A stretch of DNA of 32,763 bases from Pseudomonadota bacterium (GTDB lineage: Bacteria; Desulfobacterota; Desulfobacteria; Desulfobacterales; RPRI01). The stretch covers positions 1-32,763 of the forward strand of contig JAHITX010000026.1 in NCBI GenBank assembly GCA_018817425.1. The letters run 5' to 3'. Made by a program: the position numbers and the translations under genes. Below are positions 1 to 6,551 of this stretch, one piece after another. Below the pieces are notes generated by a model, which had not been told where the DNA came from, made no database searches, and saw nothing but the letters and a program-made list of their open reading frames with translations. Every line of letters starts with the position of its first letter. Position 1 is the first letter of the stretch.

Positions 1-50
1 GCTACTTTTGCTTTAAACGTTGCTCCATGATTCCTTCTTAATTTCTTCAT
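1..50 (-). CDS. IS3-family transposase OrfA, N-terminal fragment (runs off the window)
   Basis: The visible 16 codons start with ATG at 48-50 on the minus strand and read MKKLRRNHGATFKAKVA, which matches the highly conserved opening of IS3-family OrfA proteins (an RRNH motif followed by FKAKVAL). A strong Shine-Dalgarno AAAGGAG lies about 10 nt upstream. OrfA is the helix-turn-helix subunit that normally joins OrfB by a programmed frameshift to make the DDE transposase. The rest lies beyond the left edge, so intactness cannot be judged. Family identity rests on this short motif. Confidence 0.7.
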   Translation of the reverse strand, partial: MKKLRRNHGATFKAKV

Positions 51-118
51 TTTACCGCTGCTCCTTTCTATATTTTAAAATCAATTTAGAACAGCTTTAC
101 CACTTAAGCAACTGTACA
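1..118 (-). mobile_element. Left end of an IS3-family insertion sequence (partial)
   Basis: The stretch contains the OrfA start and its leader. The outer boundary is placed near 118 because the minus-strand sequence there opens with TGTACAGTTGC, a plausible terminal inverted repeat beginning with TG. The DUF3034-like reading frame also enters this region and stops seven codons later. The second terminal repeat and any target duplication are outside the window, so the exact boundary is an inference. Confidence 0.55.
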
Positions 119-726
119 GTTTTTCCCGACCAGCTCTGAAAGAACGTTACCATTTTGCTGGCATAAAGGGTAAGGTCATATCCACTATCATCTTCAATTC
201 CTGCCGCTTTGAGCGCACCTCCCAATCGGTTATCAATGTCGGTAATATCATCATTTATTTTATAATGAAAGGCAAGCGTTAATGCGGGTAACCAGGTCCA
301 GTTGAACTGATTTTCTTTAAGAAGAGCAAGCCTGGCGTTTAAATTGTACATATGTACAAGGTTATCTTCAATATCTACATTGGTTGCTGTCATTATATCT
401 CGAGGAAGATCGTGCAGATCGAACTGATTAAACCCAAATCCCAGTTCCAGCCGGTTAAACAGGGTCTCTGTGATACCTGAATATATTAATGATCTCCCTT
501 TAGGTGTTACAAGAAGACCGCCTCCGATGCTCGGGAGCCCAACAATGCTGTTCTCACCGCCTGGGTTTGTGAGGTAAGCACTGTAGGTAATTGCAATGCC
601 GCCGTATCCCTCTATTCCATGCAAAGGCAGAGGTGGCGATTGTTTGCTCTCTTCGCACAAAACACTTTGTGTTGAAAGTATAACGAAGAATAAAAGTAAA
701 AAAGAGACTTTTATTGTTTTTATCAT
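97..726 (-). CDS. DUF3034-like outer-membrane/periplasmic protein, C-terminally truncated by the IS
   Basis: The 209-residue product has a signal peptide (hydrophobic residues 8-22, cleavage near VLC-EES). It is followed by alternating glycine/aromatic stretches such as LELGFGFNQFDL typical of beta-barrel-like DUF3034 proteins. The late segment TLYASKMVTFF matches the region that in the family precedes a final strand pair. Family members are usually nearer 280-300 residues. Here the frame ends with VQLLKW encoded by what looks like the IS end, so roughly the last 70 residues are missing. The start at 726 is supported by TGGAGGAAAC 8-10 nt upstream. Function of the family is unknown. The family call comes from remembered pattern resemblance, not a search. 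Confidence 0.6.
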   Translation of the reverse strand: MIKTIKVSFLLLFFVILSTQSVLCEESKQSPPLPLHGIEGYGGIAITYSAYLTNPGGENSIVGLPSIGGGLLVTPKGRSLIYSGITETLFNRLELGFGFNQFDLHDLPRDIMTATNVDIEDNLVHMYNLNARLALLKENQFNWTWLPALTLAFHYKINDDITDIDNRLGGALKAAGIEDDSGYDLTLYASKMVTFFQSWSGKTVQLLKW

Positions 727-794
727 TTTCTTGTTTCCTCCATTTTAACGAAAATTTAGGGGCGATTTACTTCTTCTCCTTAATGCGCTTAAAC

Positions 795-828
795 ATATTG
801 GCGTGCCGATTATCCGGCACACCAATAT
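795..828 (-). terminator. Intergenic hairpin, probable terminator of the Met-rich gene
   Basis: Arms 795-808 and 815-828 pair over 14 bp with one mismatch around a six-base loop (ATTGGCGTGCCG against CGGCACACCAAT). On the minus strand it follows the Met-rich gene and is followed by only a short T run (TTTAAGCG), so termination may be weak. The adjacent downstream gene could be partly co-transcribed. Confidence 0.5.
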
Positions 829-851
829 ATTAGATGTAATCTCCTATATAT

Positions 852-1211
852 TTATCTCCGGCTACCCATACTATGGCCCATACCGGAACTTCCAGATCCC
901 ATACCAGATCCCATACCGGAACCCCCAGATCCCATGCCGGAGCCCATAACGGAGCCCATGCCAGAACCCATTTCTGATCCCATATCTGAAGTAGAATGTG
1001 TTGTCCCGGTATGCTCGAAATCATTGTGGATAGGCATTTTTGAATATGATTCCTGATTCATTTGCTCAATAGGCATATTGTGATTTGTTTGATTAGCAGT
1101 ATTAACTGCTGGGGTATGATTGCTTTTAGAACCATTGGCTGCATCAGCCAAAAGGACTCCTGAGAATATAAAAATGCCTACTGCAATAATGGTTAAGAAA
1201 ATGTTTTTCAT
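852..1211 (-). CDS. Secreted Met/Gly/Ser-repeat protein, probable Cu(I)/Ag(I) binder
   Basis: The 119-residue product has a clear signal peptide (residues 1-24, cleavage after ADA). A short polar region with scattered His and Met follows. The tail, about residues 77-117, is built from repeated MGS/GMGS units holding about ten methionines and no cysteine. Methionine-rich, low-complexity periplasmic segments are known to bind Cu(I) and Ag(I) through thioether sulfur, as in CusF, PcoC and CopA-type proteins, but this protein is not homologous to those by eye. The start is fixed by AAGGAG seven bases upstream. It sits divergently from the plus-strand metal genes and next to a Cus-type pump, which supports a metallochaperone or sponge role. 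The repeat could expand or contract by slippage. Exact function is inferred. Confidence 0.7.
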   Translation of the reverse strand: MKNIFLTIIAVGIFIFSGVLLADAANGSKSNHTPAVNTANQTNHNMPIEQMNQESYSKMPIHNDFEHTGTTHSTSDMGSEMGSGMGSVMGSGMGSGGSGMGSGMGSGSSGMGHSMGSRR

Positions 1212-1880
1212 GATTTTTATCTCCTTCTGGTTTTTAATAATTAAAGTTTATAAAAAATATCCGATAAGGTACGATCTCTATCCCGGCCATCACCTCCCTT
1301 CCATTACTTCCTATTGTATTGTTATGTTTTTCCATAAATTTTAAATGCCCATCGCAGAACTACAAAAACCCTGCATTTCAACACGCAGATTTACTACATG
1401 TTCTAAGCTCTACTGGATCAATTGCCTTCAATGCTTTGTAATTCAGAGTTGCGTCTTGTCTGGTTTTTGATTGTCTATGGAGCACTTTCCATGCCACAGG
1501 AGGTATAAACTAATTATAGACGTAATGGTTTAAAATAGTTTGGTTTTTAGTTCGCGAGTTAAACTTCTTTTTTTATCTGCGCATTTATTTCGCACCCCGT
1601 ATAGCCCTTTTCCTCATGAAGTGCGAAATATTAACGCACCGGTCTTGTCCTTTTTCCGTAAAGTTAAAGAAAGGGGTAAGCTTTGATATTGTTAACAGAA
1701 CCGTATCGGAAATAAGCAGGGTAGATAATGTACATAAATTTAATAAGATATACTATATTTAGCAGTAGATTATATATAGGGCTAAAAAAATTGTGTCTTA
1801 TTGAATTAAAGTTATTACTGCCTGGCATCAAAATTGCTCAACAGTAAGTAAAGCGATACATAAATTAAAGGAAGAATCAC
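1212..1880. other. 669-bp divergent intergenic region, no gene recognised
   Basis: The region separates the minus-strand Met-rich gene from the plus-strand lipoprotein, so promoters for both should lie here. No convincing coding frame was found. The only structure noted is a 9-bp inverted repeat, ATTTCGCAC at 1587-1595 and GTGCGAAAT at 1621-1629, separated by 25 bases. It could be an operator or nothing. No consensus promoter could be assigned with confidence. Confidence 0.4.
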
Positions 1881-2384
1881 ATGATATTGACAAAAAAACA
1901 TACAATTACAGCGCTGCTTATTTCTAGTATAGTTTTTCTTTCCGGCTGTATGGTTATGATGCCTGGAATGATAGATAGCATGTTAATAAAATATACGAAC
2001 AAATCCATGCGGCCTGAAACAGAGTCAGTTATGCGTGAACTGATAAGCGAAAGCTCTGTAGCGCTGGTGGCCAACAGAGGAACTTACGAACGCGTTATTT
2101 TGCGCAAAATTGAGATAAATGAAAATTTGGTTTCTTCCGAAAAATTCCTTCAATTATTTACCGATAGTATACGATTACAAAACGGATGGAAGGTTCTCAA
2201 TAACAGGACTATATTGGCAAATAATTCAGAAAATAATGAATCGGAGCCGTTACCTCTATTGCTGGATATACAATTATATATGGACGGTGAGAAATTATGG
2301 CTGGCAATGCAATTGGTGGATGCACGTTCAGCGATGTTTTACTGGTCAGGGATCTATGCCGGGATGTTGCCGGTTAAAGAATAA
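1881..2384 (+). CDS. Small lipoprotein of unknown function (possible LpoB-like fold)
   Basis: The 167-residue product begins with a lipoprotein signal: positively charged start, hydrophobic core, and lipobox LSGC with the lipidated cysteine at residue 23. The mature part has a predicted alpha/beta pattern. It ends in LWLAMQLVDARSAMFYWSGIYAG, a layout (a strand describing a property, then 'W-S-G-x-Y') that recalls LpoB/FlgO-type outer-membrane lipoproteins. That resemblance is weak and the protein is best called unknown. The start is supported by AAAGGAAG about ten bases upstream. It precedes the His/Met-rich gene by 86 bp on the same strand and may be co-expressed with it. Confidence 0.6.
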   Translation: MILTKKHTITALLISSIVFLSGCMVMMPGMIDSMLIKYTNKSMRPETESVMRELISESSVALVANRGTYERVILRKIEINENLVSSEKFLQLFTDSIRLQNGWKVLNNRTILANNSENNESEPLPLLLDIQLYMDGEKLWLAMQLVDARSAMFYWSGIYAGMLPVKE

Positions 2385-2470
2385 TGTTTATGCATTAAAA
2401 TGTAAGTCGTAGCATTTTTTGACAGTTATAAGAGATGTAAAAATAAATTTAACAAAAGGAGACTTTAAAA

Positions 2471-2812
2471 ATGAAAAAAACAGTTATTATTTCTGGATGC
2501 CTAATGCTGATAATGGCACTCACACATCCGGTTTTTTCCCAGGATTCAGGACGAGAGGGTGAGTACCAGATGCGTGGCAATTATAGCAACTCCGGTGATA
2601 ATCATCAGAATCGCTGGATGAACGAAAATATAAATCAGGATCGTCCATATTATCGGGTCGAGTCAAGGAAAGTTGCTTCAAGGTCTGACGATAGACGGGG
2701 ATATGGCTCTCATCATATGGAAGATTACAATTCATCAATGGGTCAGGGGCAGCATATGGAAGACTACAATGATCAACATATGGGAGGTTATGGATCAGGC
2801 GGGTGTAATTAG
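2471..2812 (+). CDS. Secreted His/Met-rich small protein, probable metal binder
   Basis: The 113-residue product has a signal peptide (residues 1-23, cleavage near VFS-QD) and a low-complexity, very hydrophilic mature part rich in Asn, Asp, Gly, His and Met. The unit HMEDYN occurs twice (around residues 82 and 95), followed by QHMGGYG and a single cysteine near the end. His-Met pairs are typical ligands for copper or silver in periplasmic sponges. The sequence has no recognisable folded domain. The start is supported by AAAAGGAGAC eight bases upstream. Its position in front of the YHS remnant and Cus-type operon fits metal resistance. The function is inferred. Confidence 0.65.
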   Translation: MKKTVIISGCLMLIMALTHPVFSQDSGREGEYQMRGNYSNSGDNHQNRWMNENINQDRPYYRVESRKVASRSDDRRGYGSHHMEDYNSSMGQGQHMEDYNDQHMGGYGSGGCN

Positions 2813-2856
2813 AAATATATCAGATAATGCTTGTGGCGTTAACAAAGGAGACTATT

Positions 2857-3135
2857 ATGTAGGAAATTATACTGCTTTTACTTATAGGTACATTTGTTTT
2901 CTCTGTGGTTAGCTTTGCAGGAATAACAGATTTGAAACCTCAAGCCGCTTGCCCGATAGCGGGAGACACGATCGACAAAAACTTGAATCAGGATGACCAG
3001 GGGAAGCAAAATAGTGTATGTTGCCCGGGCTATACAATAGGCTTTTTGAAATAGCTGGAAAAATAGTTGAAATAAATCGCCGAATCAGAAATCTCCTGGA
3101 CTCGGTATGTAATGTACAATCTGCTCTTATGCTGA
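2857..3135 (+). pseudogene. Decayed YHS-type metal-binding protein (second codon is TAG)
   Basis: An excellent ribosome site (ACAAAGGAG) precedes ATG at 2857, but the next codon is TAG. Reading through it gives a signal-peptide-like stretch (EIILLLLIGTFVFSVVSFAG) and then ACPIAGDTIDKN and VCCPGYTIGFLK. These match the YHS/heavy-metal pattern CPVxGxxIxKN ... CCPGCxxxFxK. After FLK the frame meets TAG (3052), TAG (3064) and TAA (3073) exactly where the family reads roughly DPEKYLKK. The second cysteine of the CPGC motif is already Tyr. Several independent stops make a pseudogene the simplest reading. UAG recoding would not explain the TAA. Confidence 0.65.
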
Positions 3136-3472
3136 GATTTGAAGCAATGTCTGAGAAAAGACTTCAGGAGACAAATGATCCGGTTGGGGCAACAATGCTG
3201 AAATCCGTGAAATGCATTAAATATAAAACCATGCCTTATCTTACTGGATATATAATTAAATAATTCTAAATATAACAACCGGGAAATTCGTTTCTTGACA
3301 ATGCAAATATTTCTATTAATCTATTAAATATAATACAAATATTTTACCATTATAGGTTCTTAAACAGTCTAAACGAATAAACTCTTTTATTAGGTTGCCA
3401 AAAGTTCTTCCAAAGTCTGGCAGCGAATTTTCAGCGATTTGCATGCGTCTATAATTCTGGCTTTTAATTAAT
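3136..3472. other. Intergenic region upstream of the cus operon, no gene recognised
   Basis: The sequence after the YHS remnant is AT-rich. It contains a TTGACA at 3295-3300 that could be a -35 element, but no good -10 lies 16-18 bases downstream. Short open frames here read as low-complexity remnants without recognisable motifs and lack ribosome sites. The promoter of the efflux operon is expected in this interval. Confidence 0.35.
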
Positions 3473-3511
3473 CTCAATCTCTGATCTGAGTCTGATCAGA
3501 GATTGAGTTTT
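3473..3511 (+). terminator. Strong hairpin plus T run in the cus leader (terminator or attenuator)
   Basis: Arms 3473-3486 (CTCAATCTCTGATC) and 3494-3507 (GATCAGAGATTGAG) form a perfect 14-bp stem around a seven-base loop, directly followed by TTTT. It lies only 38 bases before the first efflux gene. It either ends transcription from the upstream small genes or acts as an attenuator in the operon leader. Confidence 0.6.
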
Positions 3512-3544
3512 CAAAGAAAATATTTATCTCACAGGAAGATGATC

Positions 3545-4813
3545 ATGACCAGAATAATACAAACCTGTCTATTCCTCTTATTAAGCGTTATTCCAATCAA
3601 TGCTTTTGCCCAGCCAGCTATCCTCGATACAATGGTAAACAAGGCCATAGAAGTCAGCCCTATGCTAAGAATGCTGGAGGCAAAATACAAAGCGGCCCAA
3701 ATGCAAAGCAATGTTGATTCGAATTTGCCTGACCCCATGCTGACATTGGGTATGGCAAATTTACCAACGGACACTTTCTCTTTTACACAGGAACCAATGA
3801 CTGGAAAAGTAATTGCTCTTAGCCAGGCAGTTCCATTTCCCGGAAAGCTTGATTCTATTCGGGATATAAAAAACAAAGCAGCCGAAATTGTGAAACAGGA
3901 AATTGAAGACGCAAAAAATGAAATAGTAAAAAATGTTTCTCAAAATTACTATGAGCTTATTTTTGTAAGAAAAGCACTTGAAGTGGCAAAAGAAAACCTG
4001 AAATTACTTCATGATATCACTCAGGTTGTAAGAACAAATTATACTGTAGGAAAATCAAGCCAGCAGAATTTGTTTAAGGTAGAATTAGAGATAACAAACA
4101 TAAACGATAAAATTGAAGAATTAAAAAATAAAGAGAATATGGTTGCTGCGATGTTAAATGCTTTGTTGCTGCAAGCTCAAAATACGCATATTATCACAGA
4201 TGATCTTCCGGCGTTTCAATATTATGATCTAACTCAACAGCAGCTGGATTCTCTGGTGATACAAAACAGACCCTATCTAACAGGTATTAAACTCGCTAAA
4301 CAAAGGGCGAAACTTCAGGAAAAATTGGCGCAATACGACTACTATCCCAATTTTAATTTTTCAGTTCAGTATTCTCAAAGAGATGAAATAGCAAAAACAA
4401 ATACCGACCTTGCCGATTTTGCAAGCTTTATGGTGGGCATATCCATCCCCCTAAATTTCGGTGGAAAAGTTTCCTCAAAAGTTAAAGAGACTCAGGCTTT
4501 GCAAACAATGTACGATGCTCAGTATTATCTTTCTTTGCAGATGCTTGGCGGAAATTTTGGGACATCGATTTCCATATTGAATTCTCTTCGTAAAAGAATC
4601 AAGCTGGTTCAAGAAGTCCAACTTCCCCAGGCACAGCAGACATTTTCCACAACCTTATCCAGCTATCAGGTGGGGCAGGTCGATTTTATCAATGTTATTG
4701 ATGCACAAAATAAATTGTACCAGATACAGACTAATTTATATCGGCTGACAGTAGATTATCTTAAAGAAATTGAAGAATTGAAGTTCTTAACCGGTGCAAA
4801 AGAATTAGGATAG
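3545..4813 (+). CDS. cusC: CusC/TolC-type outer-membrane efflux channel
   Basis: This outer-membrane factor forms the exit duct of a tripartite RND metal-efflux pump. The 422-residue product starts with a signal peptide (MTRIIQTCLFLLLSV..., cleavage near AFA-QP). It then shows two repeats of long amphipathic helices with the family landmarks DPMLTLGMANLP, KVIALSQAVPFPGKL, and, near the end, YQVGQVDFINVIDAQNKLY. No lipobox cysteine is present, unlike E. coli CusC, so it is probably not lipidated. The frame is open 14 codons further upstream, but AGGAAG lies six bases before ATG 3545, which is the better start. It is followed after 26 bp by the adaptor gene. Confidence in the OEP family is high; the specific Cus role rests on its partners. 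Confidence 0.9.
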   Translation: MTRIIQTCLFLLLSVIPINAFAQPAILDTMVNKAIEVSPMLRMLEAKYKAAQMQSNVDSNLPDPMLTLGMANLPTDTFSFTQEPMTGKVIALSQAVPFPGKLDSIRDIKNKAAEIVKQEIEDAKNEIVKNVSQNYYELIFVRKALEVAKENLKLLHDITQVVRTNYTVGKSSQQNLFKVELEITNINDKIEELKNKENMVAAMLNALLLQAQNTHIITDDLPAFQYYDLTQQQLDSLVIQNRPYLTGIKLAKQRAKLQEKLAQYDYYPNFNFSVQYSQRDEIAKTNTDLADFASFMVGISIPLNFGGKVSSKVKETQALQTMYDAQYYLSLQMLGGNFGTSISILNSLRKRIKLVQEVQLPQAQQTFSTTLSSYQVGQVDFINVIDAQNKLYQIQTNLYRLTVDYLKEIEELKFLTGAKELG

Positions 4814-4839
4814 AACAAGATAATTAAGGAGTGCTCGGC

Positions 4840-6381
4840 GTGAAAAAGAAATCAATCATAATTATTCTTCTCCTTGTATTTGGTATTGTTGCGGCGGGTA
4901 TGTTTTATCTTGGAAAGAACCAACATAAAGATTCCGCTCCACCGGTAAAAACCGCCCAAAATGATCAAACAAAAAAAGAAAAAAAGATTTTATTCTGGCG
5001 CGCTCCGATGAACCCTAATGAAATATATAAGCAACCGGGCAAATCACAAATGGGTATGGACTTAGTGCCTGTTTATGAAGATGAGGCTTCTTCTGCCGGT
5101 ACTGTTACGATAAGCGGTGCCATGCAGCAAAACATGAATGTGAAAACGGCTGTTGTTGAAAATAGAGAGCTTAGTCCCAAGGTTATTACAAACGGTATTT
5201 TGGTCCAAAATGAAAAGACCGAGTATATTGCAACCACCAGGGTAAACGGATGGGTGGAAAAATTGTATGTAAACTACACTGGCCAGGTTGTAAAAAAGGG
5301 TGAAAAACTCATGGATATATATTCGCCCGAACTTGTGGCTGCCCAGCAGGAATTACTGACAGCTCTTTCCTATCAGGAATCCGTTAAAAGTTCCGGTTTC
5401 CCTGAAGCTGTGGCCAGCGGAGATGAATTGTTTAAAAGTGCTGTGAGAAAATTGGAATTGCTTGAAATTCCGGCAAGTGAAATTGAAAGACTTAAAACTA
5501 CCGGAGAAGTAAAAACATATATAACTCTTTATGCCCAGAACAGCGGAACGGTTATAGAAAAAACTGTTGTAGAAGGTCAGAAGATTATGGCGGGTACCAC
5601 GCTGCTGCGTATAGCCGATCTTTCAAGGCTGTGGTTGATAGCTGATGTATATGAATATGAATTGTCTAAAATACAGTTGGGTCTATCTGTGGAAATTACA
5701 TTTAATTATCTGCCGGGAAAAACCTATCATGGTAAAATCTCTTTTATTTATCCTACTATTGATAATAAAACCAGAACGGCAAGAGTCAGGATTGACATAC
5801 ATAATCATAATGGCGAACTTAAACCGTCAATGTTTGCAAATGTTATCATAAAAGGAAAGTCTCTTGGAACTTACCCTGTACTACCGGAACAGGCCGTTTT
5901 AAGGAGCGGTCAAAAAAGTATTGTAATACTTGTTTTGGATGAAGGCAAATTCAAACCTGTTGAAATAAAATTAGGAGTTTATTCCGACGGCTATTACCAG
6001 GTCCTTGAAGGATTAACTAAAAGCGATACTATCGTTACCTCGGCACAGTTTCTCATTGATTCGGAAAGCAACCTGAGGGCTGCATTATCACAATTTGGCA
6101 GTTCAACCAAAAAAGATGAACCGGGCAAAATGGAATCTATGGAAGATAGTGATAACAAAGCAAAGAGGCAAAACAAGGATCCGAGAATAAGAGAAGGAAT
6201 CATAGATTTAGAAGCAATTGATAAGAATAAAGACGACAAGCTTTATGAGGATGTAATGGACTGGAATGTAATTTCCGATGAACCGGGAACCTGCCCCTTA
6301 TGTGGTATGACCTTGAAAGAGTTTAGCATAAAGGATGTAAAGAAAAACTTAATGGAACACGGACTAAAGCATAAAGAGTAA
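4840..6381 (+). CDS. cusB: CusB-type periplasmic adaptor with metal-binding domains at both ends
   Basis: The 513-residue membrane-fusion protein links the RND pump to the outer-membrane channel. It has an N-terminal membrane anchor (about residues 3-25). An HMBD-type motif follows (about 51-79: WRAPMNPNEIYKQPG then MGMDLVPVYE). The HlyD barrel-sandwich and alpha-hairpin come next (RVNGWVEKLYVNYTGQVVKKG, LYAQNSGTVIEKTVVEGQ, RTARVRIDI). The C-terminal extension of about 67 residues (447-513) is unusual. It has an EF-hand-like acidic loop DKNKDDKLYED followed by a second HMBD motif, CPLCGM. A near copy of this extension is encoded separately at 10,991. GTG at 4840 is preferred because AGGAG lies eight bases upstream; an in-frame GTG at 4831 overlaps that site. 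Confidence 0.9.
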   Translation: MKKKSIIIILLLVFGIVAAGMFYLGKNQHKDSAPPVKTAQNDQTKKEKKILFWRAPMNPNEIYKQPGKSQMGMDLVPVYEDEASSAGTVTISGAMQQNMNVKTAVVENRELSPKVITNGILVQNEKTEYIATTRVNGWVEKLYVNYTGQVVKKGEKLMDIYSPELVAAQQELLTALSYQESVKSSGFPEAVASGDELFKSAVRKLELLEIPASEIERLKTTGEVKTYITLYAQNSGTVIEKTVVEGQKIMAGTTLLRIADLSRLWLIADVYEYELSKIQLGLSVEITFNYLPGKTYHGKISFIYPTIDNKTRTARVRIDIHNHNGELKPSMFANVIIKGKSLGTYPVLPEQAVLRSGQKSIVILVLDEGKFKPVEIKLGVYSDGYYQVLEGLTKSDTIVTSAQFLIDSESNLRAALSQFGSSTKKDEPGKMESMEDSDNKAKRQNKDPRIREGIIDLEAIDKNKDDKLYEDVMDWNVISDEPGTCPLCGMTLKEFSIKDVKKNLMEHGLKHKE

Positions 6382-6404
6382 AAAGTTGGAAAACACCTGT
6401 TTTG

Positions 6405-6475
6405 TCATGCCGGACCCGATCCGGCATTCAGTAATTTTAATATGTTCTGGGCACCGGCTTTCGTCGGTATGAAGG
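6405..6475. repeat. REP-like dispersed palindromic repeat between cusB and cusA
   Basis: ATGCCGGA (6407-6414) and TCCGGCAT (6420-6427) form a perfect 8-bp stem. A second short hairpin lies near 6453-6468 (ACCG ... TCGGT). The arrangement 'GTCATGCCGGAC..GATCCGGCAT...CACCGGCTTTCG' matches a type of repeat scattered between genes in many proteobacterial genomes. It lengthens the cusB-cusA gap to 170 bp and could stabilise or attenuate the upstream message. Confidence 0.55.
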
Positions 6476-6551
6476 TTTTGGGGGTTTTTACGGATTCATC
6501 AATAAGAACATTTATGATTGCATCTTTCTTGAATATTTTCGGAGAAGATAA

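Noticed and set aside
1587-1629. An operator formed by ATTTCGCAC / GTGCGAAAT.
   Set aside because: The spacer of 25 bases is long, no regulator gene is adjacent and no second copy was seen. It is mentioned only in the intergenic description.
2857-3135. Amber recoding (pyrrolysine) to rescue the YHS reading frame.
   Set aside because: A TAA also interrupts the frame and a key cysteine is lost. Decay is simpler.
3018-3263. An 81-codon plus-strand frame after the YHS remnant.
   Set aside because: It is the +1 frame of the decayed gene, lacks a ribosome site and shows no domain.
3295-3330. A sigma-70 promoter for the cus operon at TTGACA (3295).
   Set aside because: No acceptable -10 element lies 16-18 bases downstream, so it was left out of the features.
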